Notes under the pieces: model-generated | Seen by the model: only the letters and a program-made list of their open reading frames with translations | What the model was told of the DNA's origin: nothing | Database searches by the model: none | Source of the DNA: an uncultured Oscillibacter sp. | Lineage (GTDB): Bacteria; Bacillota; Clostridia; Oscillospirales; Oscillospiraceae | Length of the DNA: 45,607 nucleotides | Assembly (NCBI GenBank): GCA_910577405.1 | Contig: CAJTMG010000024.1 | Coordinates: 1-45,607, forward strand | Reading direction: 5' to 3' | Part shown: positions 8,029 through 16,147 of the stretch, piece after piece | How positions within the stretch are numbered: position 1 is the stretch's first letter | How the letters are laid out: the number at the start of each line of letters is the position of its first letter | Position numbers and translations under genes: made by a program

Positions 8029-8682
8029 ATGAAGCGAGGCGCGATTTTTGATATGGACGGCCTGCTGCTGGACACAGAGCGAGTCTATCAGGCAATTTGG
8101 ATGGAAACCGCGGAGGTGTTCGGACAGAAGCCGGACCCCGCGTTTCCGATTGCGGTCAGCGGAAGCAACGGGGAAGAACTGCGGGCGGTTGTGCGGCGGT
8201 TCTATCCGGAAGTGGACCCGGAAGCCTTCCGGCGGCGCTGCCTGGACCGGGTGGAAACGCTTCTGGATGAGTCCGGGGCGGAGGTAAAACTGGGCGCACC
8301 AGAGCTTCTGGCGTTTTTCCGGGACCACGGCATAAAGATCGCGGTGGCCAGCAGCAACAGCCAGGAGCGGATACGGAAAAATCTGGGACAGGGCGGTCTG
8401 CTTCCGTTTTTTGACGCCATCGCCAGCGGTCTGGAGGTGGAGCGCGGCAAGCCGTCACCAGATGTGTTCCTGCTGGCCGCGAAACGTATCGGGATTCCGC
8501 CTGAGGACTGTTACGTATTTGAGGACAGCGGCAACGGAATCCGGGCGGCGTCCGCGGCTGGCTGCGCCCCGGTAATGGTCCCCGATACCGCCCCGGCTAC
8601 AGAAGAACTGCGGGGCCTCTGCAAGGCGGTCTGCTCCAGTCTTCTGGAGGCCCGGGACCTGATTTCGGCAGGACGGCTTTGA
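8029..8682 (+). CDS. HAD-superfamily sugar-phosphatase / beta-phosphoglucomutase-like hydrolase
   Basis: A 217-residue HAD enzyme with all four motifs: the nucleophile motif FDMDGLLLDTE near residue 6, the Ser motif (VASSNS), the Lys region (VERGKPSPDVFLLAA) and the acidic motif FEDSGNGIRAA. The alpha-helical cap between motifs I and II places it with the beta-phosphoglucomutase / 2-deoxyglucose-6-phosphatase group. The exact substrate cannot be read from sequence, but its position 70 nt behind pgi suits a sugar phosphate. GAGAGGTGAG precedes the ATG. Confidence 0.85.
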   Translation: MKRGAIFDMDGLLLDTERVYQAIWMETAEVFGQKPDPAFPIAVSGSNGEELRAVVRRFYPEVDPEAFRRRCLDRVETLLDESGAEVKLGAPELLAFFRDHGIKIAVASSNSQERIRKNLGQGGLLPFFDAIASGLEVERGKPSPDVFLLAAKRIGIPPEDCYVFEDSGNGIRAASAAGCAPVMVPDTAPATEELRGLCKAVCSSLLEARDLISAGRL

Positions 8683-8778
8683 TTCCTGTTTTCTACTTTT
8701 GGGGGGAAGAAAAATTCCGGCGGTATTGCCCTTACTTTTGGGAGGTTTCATAAATTTTCAGCAGGATGAAAAAGGGAC

Positions 8779-8807
8779 TTGACAAATGAGCGAAAATCCT
8801 GTATTTT
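8779..8807 (+). promoter_or_regulatory. Promoter of the leucine operon
   Basis: TTGACA (8779-8784) and TATTTT (8802-8807) with a 17-bp spacer, directly ahead of the T-box leader. Confidence 0.65.
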
Positions 8808-8829
8808 AAGTTTCAATGACAATCAGAAA

Positions 8830-9105
8830 TGCAATGACAGGGAGAAAGTCCTTTCAGAACGCTTCAGAGAGCCGTCGGATGCTGCGAGACGGTGCGGGAG
8901 GAATTGATGTCACTGGCCCTTGAGCAGTCCCGCTGAAAGTCTGCGGATTTTAGGCGGGAACGGGTTTCCTCACCGTTATCAAAGAGGCGGGATTCGTCCG
9001 GGATGCCGGGCCGATGCCGGAAGCGGGCATGAAATTGCCAATGAGAGTGGTACCGCGGAAGCCAGGCTTTCGTCTCTTGATGCAGGAGACGAAGGCTTTT
9101 TTATT
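8830..9105 (+). ncRNA. T-box leader, probably leucine-specific
   Basis: A T-box riboswitch senses uncharged tRNA and lets transcription continue when it binds. Stem I is closed by CTTTCAG (8851-8857) with CTGAAAG (8933-8939) and contains the conserved AGAGAGCCG...GCTGCGAG apical features. The T-box sequence AGAGTGGTACCGCG is at 9044-9057. Its bulge TGGT would pair with a tRNA ending in ACCA, which fits tRNA-Leu (discriminator A). The most likely specifier is CTG (Leu) at 8913-8915; an alternative reading, CTT, is also Leu. A terminator stem (9064-9076 with 9086-9097) followed by T residues precedes leuA. This predicts induction of the operon by leucine starvation. Confidence 0.92.
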
Positions 9106-9144
9106 GCCCGCTTTTGGGAACCGAAAAAACAGGAGGTATTGTCT

Positions 9145-10692
9145 ATGAAGCGCATTAAAATCTTCGACACCACGCTGCGGGATGGCGAACAGTCTCCGGG
9201 ATGCAGCATGAACCTGCCGGAAAAAATCGAGATGGCAAAACAGCTGGAGCGTCTGGGTGTGGATATCATCGAGGCCGGGTTTGCCATTGCGTCCCCCATG
9301 GATCACAAGAGCGTGAAGGCCATAGCAGGGGCGGTATCGAAATGCACGGTGGCAAGTCTGGCCCGCTGCACCAAGGGGGATATTGACGCCGCGTGGGACG
9401 CCGTGAAAGAGGCAAAGCATCCCCGGATTCATGTTTTTCTGGCCACCAGTGATATTCATATGGAGTACAAACTGAAAATGACCCGCGAACAGGTTCTCCA
9501 GCGCATTACGGATATGGTAGGCTACGCAAAGAGCCTCTGCGACGACATCGAATTCTCCGCCGAGGACGCGTCCCGTTCCGAACCGGCATTCCTGGCCCAG
9601 TGCTTCTCCAATGCAGTAGCCGCCGGCGCAAAGACCCTCAATGTCCCTGATACTGTAGGCTACTCCACGCCGCAGGAAATGGGCGCGCTGATCACCTACC
9701 TCCGGGAGCACGTGGAGGGCATTGAGAACGTGGATATTTCCACCCACTGCCACAATGACCTCGGTATGGCTGTGGCAAATTCCCTGGCTTGCGTACAGGC
9801 GGGCGCTACCCAACTGGAATGCACTGTCAACGGCATCGGCGAGCGGGCCGGGAACGCCAGCCTGGAGGAGATCGTTATGAACCTCCGGACCCGGAGGACC
9901 TTCTATAACGCGGATACCGGCATCAATACCAAGCAAATTTACCGTTCCAGCAAGCTCCTGAGCTCCATCACCGGCGTGGCTATCGCGCCCAGCAAGGCCA
10001 TTGTTGGCGCCAACGCCTTCGCTCATGAGTCCGGCATCCATCAGCACGGCGTCCTGGCCAATCCCCTCACCTACGAGATTATGAATTCCGCCGAGGTGGG
10101 CATTCCTCAAAATACTATGGTCCTTGGCAAGCACTCCGGCAAGCACGCCCTGCGGGAGAAACTGGAATCCATGGGCTACGAGCTGACTGACGAGGAGCTG
10201 GAGGTCGTCTTCCAGCGCTTCAAGAGCATGGCGGACAAAAAGAAGAACATCACCGGCTCCGATTTGGAATCCCTGGTGCTCCACCGCCGGAATACCAGCA
10301 TGAGCACCCAGTCCGGAGCGTGCCGTCTGATCGGCCATCTGATCAATACCTCTACCAGCAGCAGCCTGCCCACCACCTCCTATGTCAAGCTGGAGCGGGA
10401 CGGCCTGTTCCTGGAAGATGTGGCGGTAGGTTCCGGCCCTGTGGATGCGTCCTTCACGGCCATCAACCGGATGCTTGGAATCAACATCCGTCTGGAGAGC
10501 TTCAGCCTGAACGCGGTTACAGATGACAAGGACGCCATCGGAGAAGCCATCGTTAAGGTAAAGGCCCCCAACGGCGAGACCTACACCGGCACGGGACTTT
10601 CCACGGATATCATCGAATCGTCTATCCGGGCGTATGTCAACGGCATCAACAAGATGTTGGAGGACGCGGGACAGACTGAGCCGAAGGAATGA
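9145..10692 (+). CDS. leuA: 2-isopropylmalate synthase
   Basis: First committed step of leucine synthesis: condenses acetyl-CoA with 2-oxoisovalerate to 2-isopropylmalate. The 515-residue protein has an HMGL-like TIM barrel with TTLRDGEQSPG at residues 9-19 and the metal-binding HCHNDLGMAVANS stretch. A linker with ESGIHQHGVL follows, then a C-terminal LeuA allosteric domain (about 370-510), where leucine feedback inhibition normally acts. The start is ATG 9145, with AGGAGGT 7 nt upstream. Upstream in-frame codons back to 8920 lie inside the T-box RNA and are not coding. The stop overlaps the next gene's ATG (ATGA). Confidence 0.96.
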   Translation: MKRIKIFDTTLRDGEQSPGCSMNLPEKIEMAKQLERLGVDIIEAGFAIASPMDHKSVKAIAGAVSKCTVASLARCTKGDIDAAWDAVKEAKHPRIHVFLATSDIHMEYKLKMTREQVLQRITDMVGYAKSLCDDIEFSAEDASRSEPAFLAQCFSNAVAAGAKTLNVPDTVGYSTPQEMGALITYLREHVEGIENVDISTHCHNDLGMAVANSLACVQAGATQLECTVNGIGERAGNASLEEIVMNLRTRRTFYNADTGINTKQIYRSSKLLSSITGVAIAPSKAIVGANAFAHESGIHQHGVLANPLTYEIMNSAEVGIPQNTMVLGKHSGKHALREKLESMGYELTDEELEVVFQRFKSMADKKKNITGSDLESLVLHRRNTSMSTQSGACRLIGHLINTSTSSSLPTTSYVKLERDGLFLEDVAVGSGPVDASFTAINRMLGINIRLESFSLNAVTDDKDAIGEAIVKVKAPNGETYTGTGLSTDIIESSIRAYVNGINKMLEDAGQTEPKE

Positions 10693-11441
10693 ACATTCAA
10701 TGGGACGCGGAGAAGTACACGGCTGATTTCTCCTTTGTCCATCAATACGGGGCCTCCCTTCTGGACTGGTTGGAAGGAGAGAGACTGACAGTGCTCGACC
10801 TTGGCTGCGGGAACGGCGCGCTGACGAAATCCCTGGCCGGCCGCGGTCATCAAGCAGAAGGACTGGACGCCTCCGGCGAGTTATTGGAAACAGCCCGCCG
10901 GAGCTATCCAGAACTGCGGTTCATTCAGGGGGACGCGGTGCGATTCCAGGCGGAACGGGCTTATGACGCGGTATTTTCCAACGCGGTGCTGCACTGGATA
11001 GACGAGGAAAATCAGCCCGCCCTGATCGCCAATGTTTACAACGCCCTGAAGCCCGGCGGACAGTTTGTCTTTGAGTTCGGCGGACACGGCAACAACAACC
11101 TGATTCATGAAGCCCTGCGTCAGGAGTTCACGCGGCGGGGGCTGACCTACCGGATGCCCTTCTATTTCCCTACTGTAGGCGAATACGCGGTTTTGCTGGA
11201 ACGGGGTGGATTTCTGGTCCGGAATGCAGTATTATGGGACAGACCCACAGAGCTTCGGGGACGCGACGGCCTGTATGACTGGATCAAGCTGTTTATCAGG
11301 ACGCCCTTTGCGGGTATGGAGGCGGCGCTGACGGAAGAAATCGTCCGTTCGGCTGTCGCGGCGCTGAAGGACCCCCTGTTCCGGGAGGGCGTCTGGTATG
11401 CGGACTATGTGCGTCTCTGGTGCAGGGCGGTAAGGTCCTGA
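10689..11441 (+). CDS. Class I SAM-dependent methyltransferase, trans-aconitate methyltransferase-like
   Basis: A 250-residue Rossmann-fold methyltransferase. The SAM-binding glycine loop is VLDLGCGNGALTKSLA at about 35-50, followed by the acidic ribose-binding GLDASGELLE. The post-motif region has NAVLHWIDEE and LKPGGQFVFEFGGHGN. The HW signature and overall plan resemble the Tam-like group, which O-methylates small carboxylic acids. Its ATG overlaps the leuA stop (ATGA) and leuC follows 46 nt later, so it is made as part of the leucine operon. It is not a known leucine-pathway enzyme. A small-acid substrate (isopropylmalate or an aconitate-like by-product) is inference from context. Confidence 0.75.
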   Translation: MNIQWDAEKYTADFSFVHQYGASLLDWLEGERLTVLDLGCGNGALTKSLAGRGHQAEGLDASGELLETARRSYPELRFIQGDAVRFQAERAYDAVFSNAVLHWIDEENQPALIANVYNALKPGGQFVFEFGGHGNNNLIHEALRQEFTRRGLTYRMPFYFPTVGEYAVLLERGGFLVRNAVLWDRPTELRGRDGLYDWIKLFIRTPFAGMEAALTEEIVRSAVAALKDPLFREGVWYADYVRLWCRAVRS

Positions 11442-11487
11442 GAGACAGAAGACGGCCTGTGAAATTTGAAAGGAGAACTGACAACAA

Positions 11488-12747
11488 ATGGGAATGACAA
11501 TGACCCAGAAGATTCTGGCAGCCCATGCGGGACTGGAAAGCGTCCGTGCAGGGCAGTTGATCCAGGCAAAGCTGGACCTGGTGCTCGGAAACGATATTAC
11601 AACGCCGGTAGCCATCAACGAATTTGAGGCGGCGGGCTTTGACAAGGTATTTGACAAGAGCAGGATTGCACTGGTGATGGACCACTTTGTGCCCAACAAG
11701 GACATCAAGGCAGCGACGCAGTGCAAGCAGTGCCGGACGTTCGCGCGGCATTTTGACATTGAGCATTATTATGATGTGGGCGATATGGGAATTGAGCACG
11801 CCCTTCTGCCGGAAAAAGGACTGGTGGCCCCCGGCGAGGCAGTCATCGGCGCGGACTCCCACACCTGTACATACGGCGCGTTGGGAGCGTTCTCCACCGG
11901 CGTCGGCTCCACGGATATGGGCGCGGCAATGGCGGCGGGACAGACCTGGTTCAAGGTGCCCTCCGCGATTCGGGTGCATCTGACGGGGAAGCTGCGGCCC
12001 TATGTCTCCGGCAAGGACGTGATTCTGACGCTGATTGGCATGATCGGGGTTGACGGCGCGCGGTATCAGTCTTTGGAGTTCACAGGCCCCGGCGTGGCAG
12101 AGCTGTCCATTTACGACCGCCTGACAATTTCCAACATGGCCATTGAAGCTGGCGCGAAGAACGGTATTTTCCCCGTGGACGACATCACCCGGGCCTATGT
12201 GGAAAACCGCGTCACGCGTCCTTGGACCGCCTACGAAGCCGACCCGGACGCGGAATATGAGCGCACCATTGAGATCAACCTGGACACGACAGACTGCACG
12301 GTCGCCTATCCCCACCTGCCCGAGAACGCCCACAGCGCCCGTGACGGGAAAGAGATTGCCATTGACCAGATCGTGATAGGCTCCTGTACCAACGGCCAGC
12401 TTCCGGACCTTGCCGCCGCCGCCGCTGTTCTGAAGGGCAGGCATCTGGCAAAGGGCGTCCGGGGGATTGTGATTCCGGCGACGATGCAGGTCTATCGGGA
12501 GGCCATGCGTCTGGGCTACACGGAGCAGTTTATGGACGCCGGGTGCATTGTGTCCACGCCCACCTGCGGACCCTGCCTGGGCGGATATATGGGGATTCTG
12601 GCCGCCGGGGAACGCTGCGTTTCCACTACAAACCGCAATTTTATCGGCCGTATGGGACACGTGGACAGCGAGGTCTATCTGGCCTCCCCCGCCACTGCCG
12701 CCGCGTCCGGTATCGCAGGTCACATCTGCCATCCTGAGGAGGTTTGA
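11488..12747 (+). CDS. leuC: 3-isopropylmalate dehydratase large subunit
   Basis: Together with LeuD, isomerises 2-isopropylmalate to 3-isopropylmalate using a 4Fe-4S cluster. The 419-residue protein is the short, aconitase-family LeuC of Firmicutes and archaea. The cluster cysteines lie in GSCTNG and in the TCGPCLGG motif near the C terminus. The ADSHTCTYGALGAFSTGVGS active-site stretch is intact. AAAGGAG precedes the ATG; nearby downstream ATGs at 11494 and 11500 cannot be excluded. leuD follows at once. Confidence 0.95.
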   Translation: MGMTMTQKILAAHAGLESVRAGQLIQAKLDLVLGNDITTPVAINEFEAAGFDKVFDKSRIALVMDHFVPNKDIKAATQCKQCRTFARHFDIEHYYDVGDMGIEHALLPEKGLVAPGEAVIGADSHTCTYGALGAFSTGVGSTDMGAAMAAGQTWFKVPSAIRVHLTGKLRPYVSGKDVILTLIGMIGVDGARYQSLEFTGPGVAELSIYDRLTISNMAIEAGAKNGIFPVDDITRAYVENRVTRPWTAYEADPDAEYERTIEINLDTTDCTVAYPHLPENAHSARDGKEIAIDQIVIGSCTNGQLPDLAAAAAVLKGRHLAKGVRGIVIPATMQVYREAMRLGYTEQFMDAGCIVSTPTCGPCLGGYMGILAAGERCVSTTNRNFIGRMGHVDSEVYLASPATAAASGIAGHICHPEEV

Positions 12748-12752
12748 TTGAT

Positions 12753-13250
12753 ATGAATGTACAAGGCAAGGTTCATAAGTACGGGGACCATATTGACACG
12801 GACGTAATTATCCCCGCCCGGTATCTGAATACCCAGGTTCACAAGGAGCTTGCGGCCCACTGTATGGAGGACATCGACAAGGAGTTTGTCAGCAAGGTCC
12901 GTGAGGGCGATATTATGGCAGCGGGAGTGAATTTCGGCTGCGGCTCCTCCCGTGAACACGCGCCGATTGCAATCAAGGCCAGCGGAATCAGTTGTGTGAT
13001 TGCGGCCACGTTCGCCCGGATTTTTTACCGCAACGCCATCAACATCGGGCTTGCAATACTGGAATGCCCTGCCGCGTCCGCCGGGATTGAGGACGGAGAC
13101 GAGGTGGCGGTAGACTTTGACACCGGCGTGATTACCAACAAAACCAAGGGCGAGACATATCAGGCCGAACCCTTCCCGCCGTTCATCAAGGACATGATCG
13201 CCAAGGGCGGGCTGATGGCTTCCCTGAAAGCTGGAAAGGCGGACGCATGA
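12753..13250 (+). CDS. leuD: 3-isopropylmalate dehydratase small subunit
   Basis: Swivelling-domain partner of LeuC. The 165-residue protein shows the family's GDHIDTDVIIPARYL near the N terminus and NFGCGSSREHAPIAIKA in the middle. The start is ATG 12753: GAGGAGG at 12736-12742 gives 10-nt spacing, whereas an in-frame TTG at 12744 would be only 1 nt from the ribosome site. It begins 5 nt after the leuC stop and its own stop overlaps leuB (ATGA). Confidence 0.95.
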   Translation: MNVQGKVHKYGDHIDTDVIIPARYLNTQVHKELAAHCMEDIDKEFVSKVREGDIMAAGVNFGCGSSREHAPIAIKASGISCVIAATFARIFYRNAINIGLAILECPAASAGIEDGDEVAVDFDTGVITNKTKGETYQAEPFPPFIKDMIAKGGLMASLKAGKADA

Positions 13251-14317
13251 ACAAGACGATAGCTGTGATTCGGGGCGACGGCATTGGTCCCGAGATTGTA
13301 GGAGAAGCAATTGGGGTACTGGACGCGGCGGCGGTAAAATTCGGCCACAGCTTTACCTACCAGGAGGCCCCCATGGGCGGGAATGCCATTGACGCGTACG
13401 GAGTTCCCCTGCCGGACGAAAGCCTTGCAACGTGCCTTAGGTCTGACAGCGTGCTTCTTGGCGCGGTAGGCGGTCCGAAGTGGGACAGCCAGCCCTCCGC
13501 GAACCGTCCGGAGCGGGGGCTTTTGAAGCTGCGGTCCTCCATGGGTCTGTACACCAACGTCCGTCCCGCCCGGATGTTCGACGACCTGTCTTCCGCCTGT
13601 CCTCTGCGGGCTGATATCGCGGCCAGAGGCATTGACTTTGTGGTAGTACGGGAGCTGATCGGCGGCGTGTACTTCGGTGAGCATTCCACGTCGGAAGCCG
13701 GCGGCGAGCAGAAGGCTACGGATATCATGGCCTACAGCGAGCATGAAGTCCGACGGGTGGCGCGAGTAGCCTTTGACATGGCCCGGAAGCGGCGGAAACG
13801 GGTGACCTCCGTAGACAAGGCCAACGTGCTGGACACCTCCCGGCTCTGGCGGCGGGTGGTGACCGAGGTCGCGGCGGAATACCCGGACGTAGAGCTGCTG
13901 CATATGTATGTGGACAACGCCGCTATGCAGATCGTCCGGGACCCCAGTCAGTTTGACGTGGTAGTGACGGAAAACCTGTTTGGCGATATCCTTTCCGACG
14001 AAGCCAGCCAGATTACCGGTTCTATCGGCATGATCCCCTCTTCCAGCATGGGCGAAGGGACCCGGGGACTTTACGAGCCAATACACGGTTCCGCGCCGGA
14101 CATTGCTGGTCAGAACAAAGCGAACCCTATTGGCACAATCCTTGCAGCGGCGATGATGCTCCGCTACAGTTTTGATATGCCCGCGGAGGCCGACGCCATT
14201 GAGTCTGCGGTCGATCAAACCCTCAAGGCCGGATACCGCTGCGGCGACATCATGAACGAGGGCTGTACGCTTCTTGGCTGTAAGGAAATGGGCGCTGAAA
14301 TCCGGAAGCGCATCTGA
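13247..14317 (+). CDS. leuB: 3-isopropylmalate dehydrogenase
   Basis: Oxidatively decarboxylates 3-isopropylmalate to 2-oxoisocaproate with NAD+, giving the keto acid that is transaminated to leucine. The 356-residue protein has the GDGIGPE N terminus, the substrate-binding arginines around RPERGLLKLR and the metal-binding ENLFGDILSDEASQITGSIG stretch typical of the family. It overlaps leuD by 4 nt and ends the operon; a hairpin follows 13 nt after the stop. Confidence 0.96.
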   Translation: MNKTIAVIRGDGIGPEIVGEAIGVLDAAAVKFGHSFTYQEAPMGGNAIDAYGVPLPDESLATCLRSDSVLLGAVGGPKWDSQPSANRPERGLLKLRSSMGLYTNVRPARMFDDLSSACPLRADIAARGIDFVVVRELIGGVYFGEHSTSEAGGEQKATDIMAYSEHEVRRVARVAFDMARKRRKRVTSVDKANVLDTSRLWRRVVTEVAAEYPDVELLHMYVDNAAMQIVRDPSQFDVVVTENLFGDILSDEASQITGSIGMIPSSSMGEGTRGLYEPIHGSAPDIAGQNKANPIGTILAAAMMLRYSFDMPAEADAIESAVDQTLKAGYRCGDIMNEGCTLLGCKEMGAEIRKRI

Positions 14318-14330
14318 AACGAAATACAAA

Positions 14331-14365
14331 ACTCCCTGCACAATCTACTGTGTAGGGAGCTTTTG
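14331..14365. terminator. Bidirectional terminator between leuB and the mtnN-luxS operon
   Basis: ACTCCCTGCACA (14331-14342) pairs with TGTGTAGGGAG (14349-14359), followed by CTTTTGTT on the plus strand and by TTTTGTATTT on the minus strand. It sits exactly between the convergent leu and luxS operons. Confidence 0.8.
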
Positions 14366-14989
14366 TTATTCCTGACTGTCCAGCCATTTGGGTAAATCGG
14401 GACTCCTGGTTTCACTCCGAAGCCGTTCAATCAAAGCCACGCGTTCCTCCTGACGGCCCATATCATTCAGAACGTGCAGCTTCAGGCAGGCCAGGAATTC
14501 CTGATAAGTGATGGTACCCATATCCTGTGTTGTGAACGGCGTGTTTCCCGGCACAACCTTGGCGCAGTCCTCCAGGGCTTTCAGGTATGCCTCCCCGTCC
14601 CGGTCCTTCTGGTAGGCTTCCGCAGCAGCGTTAATCATCCGGACGGCTCTGCCATAACGCCGCCTGTTATAGAGAATGCAGATCGCCAGATATCCGCCGC
14701 ACACCACCAGCAGTTCCAACCAAAGGGGCCAGTCCAGCCAGGTCAGGGCAATCCCACCCACTCCGGCAGCGGCAATCAGGAGGGCCATTTTAAGCCGGTG
14801 ACCCTTTGCGGCAAAGATGATGGCTCCCGCAATCAGGAAGCACAGCGTCAGCCCTGCCAGATGGACCACGCCGCCAATTTCAAAGCCCTCCCCTCCCCCA
14901 CGGATATTGAACGCGGCCAGCCAGTAGGTAAACATGATTGCCAGCAGCATCAGGGAGGCCAGGGCGAAAAGATTCTGTTTCTTTTTCAT
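14366..14989 (-). CDS. Four-helix membrane protein of unknown function
   Basis: A 207-residue protein with four hydrophobic segments (about 7-27, 42-61, 66-84, 88-106) and a charged, helical cytosolic tail of about 100 residues (NRRRYGRAVRMIN onwards). The tail looks like a short helical-repeat domain (EAYLKALEDCAKVVPG, then EFLACLKLHVLNDMG). No family was recognised. It is the last gene of a four-gene run behind mtnN and luxS, 13 nt after the previous gene. Whether it has any part in AI-2 or methionine recycling is unknown. Confidence 0.6.
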   Translation of the reverse strand: MKKKQNLFALASLMLLAIMFTYWLAAFNIRGGGEGFEIGGVVHLAGLTLCFLIAGAIIFAAKGHRLKMALLIAAAGVGGIALTWLDWPLWLELLVVCGGYLAICILYNRRRYGRAVRMINAAAEAYQKDRDGEAYLKALEDCAKVVPGNTPFTTQDMGTITYQEFLACLKLHVLNDMGRQEERVALIERLRSETRSPDLPKWLDSQE

Positions 14990-15002
14990 TCGGGCCAGCC
15001 TC

Positions 15003-15677
15003 TCAGGAAACCCGTTCCGGGACCATGGGCGAAAGACAGAACCGGCTGGTGGTCTCCAACTGATAGCGCGGCGTATTCTCCCGGTTCCAGTCCAAATCCT
15101 GCGCAGTCTGATAGGTCGCCTCCGGCTTGAAGCTCCAGCAGGCGGGAATATATACGGTCATCGCTTCCCCGTCTGTGCCCCGTGCCTGGAACTGCACCAA
15201 ATCCTTGACCGGACCGAAGGCCCCGGGCAGGTGGGTTTCGACGCTTCCGGGCAGAAACCAGACCTCCCTGCTGTCCAGCTCACGGGCTTCCAGCTGACGC
15301 AGATCCGGTCCAACCTTGTCCATCAGGGGCAGGACCTCGCTTTTCAGCATCAGGCCGCAGAGCAGGACTTCCGCCGCAAGAGGGATAGAGGCCATTTTCA
15401 GCAAATCCATCAGACCGCCGCCCCGTTTCCGCAAAGCCCTGGCCGCCAGGATGGAAACCGCCAGCGTAAGCACGATCCCCAAAGCGACTGCGGCCAGCAT
15501 CAGAAAGCACCAGTTCCGGCATCCGCTCAGAATCCCGGCGGCCATGTCCTCACTGCCCAGGCACCAGCGCTGAACGGTATCGGACATGGCCCCCAGCACC
15601 AGAAGCAAGGCGGGAAAAACGGTAAAAAAGGGGCAAAAAGTCAGGAACAGCGTACCCCTCCCGTTCTCACGACTCAT
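15003..15677 (-). CDS. Membrane protein of unknown function, coupled to luxS
   Basis: A 224-residue protein with three hydrophobic segments (about 8-31, 56-83, 91-111) and a C-terminal soluble domain of about 110 residues containing VWFLPGSVETHLP and VYIPACWSFKP. No family was recognised. The start is ATG 15677 inside the end of luxS (11-nt overlap). This is preferred over an upstream frame start at 15707, because it couples the gene to luxS and places the first membrane helix at the N terminus. Confidence 0.6.
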   Translation of the reverse strand: MSRENGRGTLFLTFCPFFTVFPALLLVLGAMSDTVQRWCLGSEDMAAGILSGCRNWCFLMLAAVALGIVLTLAVSILAARALRKRGGGLMDLLKMASIPLAAEVLLCGLMLKSEVLPLMDKVGPDLRQLEARELDSREVWFLPGSVETHLPGAFGPVKDLVQFQARGTDGEAMTVYIPACWSFKPEATYQTAQDLDWNRENTPRYQLETTSRFCLSPMVPERVS

Positions 15678-16143
15678 AGGCCAGTCTTTCCTCCGACCAA
15701 TCCGCAATCAAATCCGCGTACCACTTACAGACAGCCCGGCCGGTATCTACATCCAGATTCCGGAAGTTTCCGCATTCCGCCGCGCTCTTCCCTGGCATCT
15801 CTCCGGAAAACGCTCCAGCGGCGGCAAAGACTTCCTTCATCAGGTCCACGGCCCCGGCAAGAGACAGAAGCCGTCCGTCAAAGACGAAATAAAAGCCCGT
15901 CTGACAGCCCATGGGTCCAAAGTAGATCACGGCGTCTTTCTGGGGGGAATTCCGGAGCAAGGTGGCAATCAGGTGTTCGGCGGAGTGCATTTCGCTGTTA
16001 GAGAGCAGGTCGCCGGTGTTGGGCCGTTTGAAGCGCAGATCGAAGGTCACCGCGTCTCCGTCCCGGCGGGAGAGATACAGGCCCGGCAGCAGCTTGTTAT
16101 GGTCCACGTTAAAACTGGCAATTCTTTCCAGAGCTTCCTTCAT
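15667..16143 (-). CDS. luxS: S-ribosylhomocysteine lyase
   Basis: Splits S-ribosylhomocysteine into homocysteine and the AI-2 precursor DPD, completing the activated-methyl cycle begun by MtnN. The 158-residue protein has the metal ligands H53 and H57 in HSAEH and C124 in AAECGN. The catalytic Cys is C80 in GCQTGF, and FDLRFKRPN lines the active site. Length is normal. It lies 4 nt behind mtnN, the two enzymes acting in sequence. Confidence 0.95.
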   Translation of the reverse strand: MKEALERIASFNVDHNKLLPGLYLSRRDGDAVTFDLRFKRPNTGDLLSNSEMHSAEHLIATLLRNSPQKDAVIYFGPMGCQTGFYFVFDGRLLSLAGAVDLMKEVFAAAGAFSGEMPGKSAAECGNFRNLDVDTGRAVCKWYADLIADWSEERLAYES

Positions 16144-16147
16144 ACTG

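Noticed and set aside
8920..9144. N-terminal extension of leuA
   Set aside because: The extension lies inside the T-box stem, antiterminator and terminator. ATG 9145 has AGGAGGT and begins the canonical LeuA sequence.
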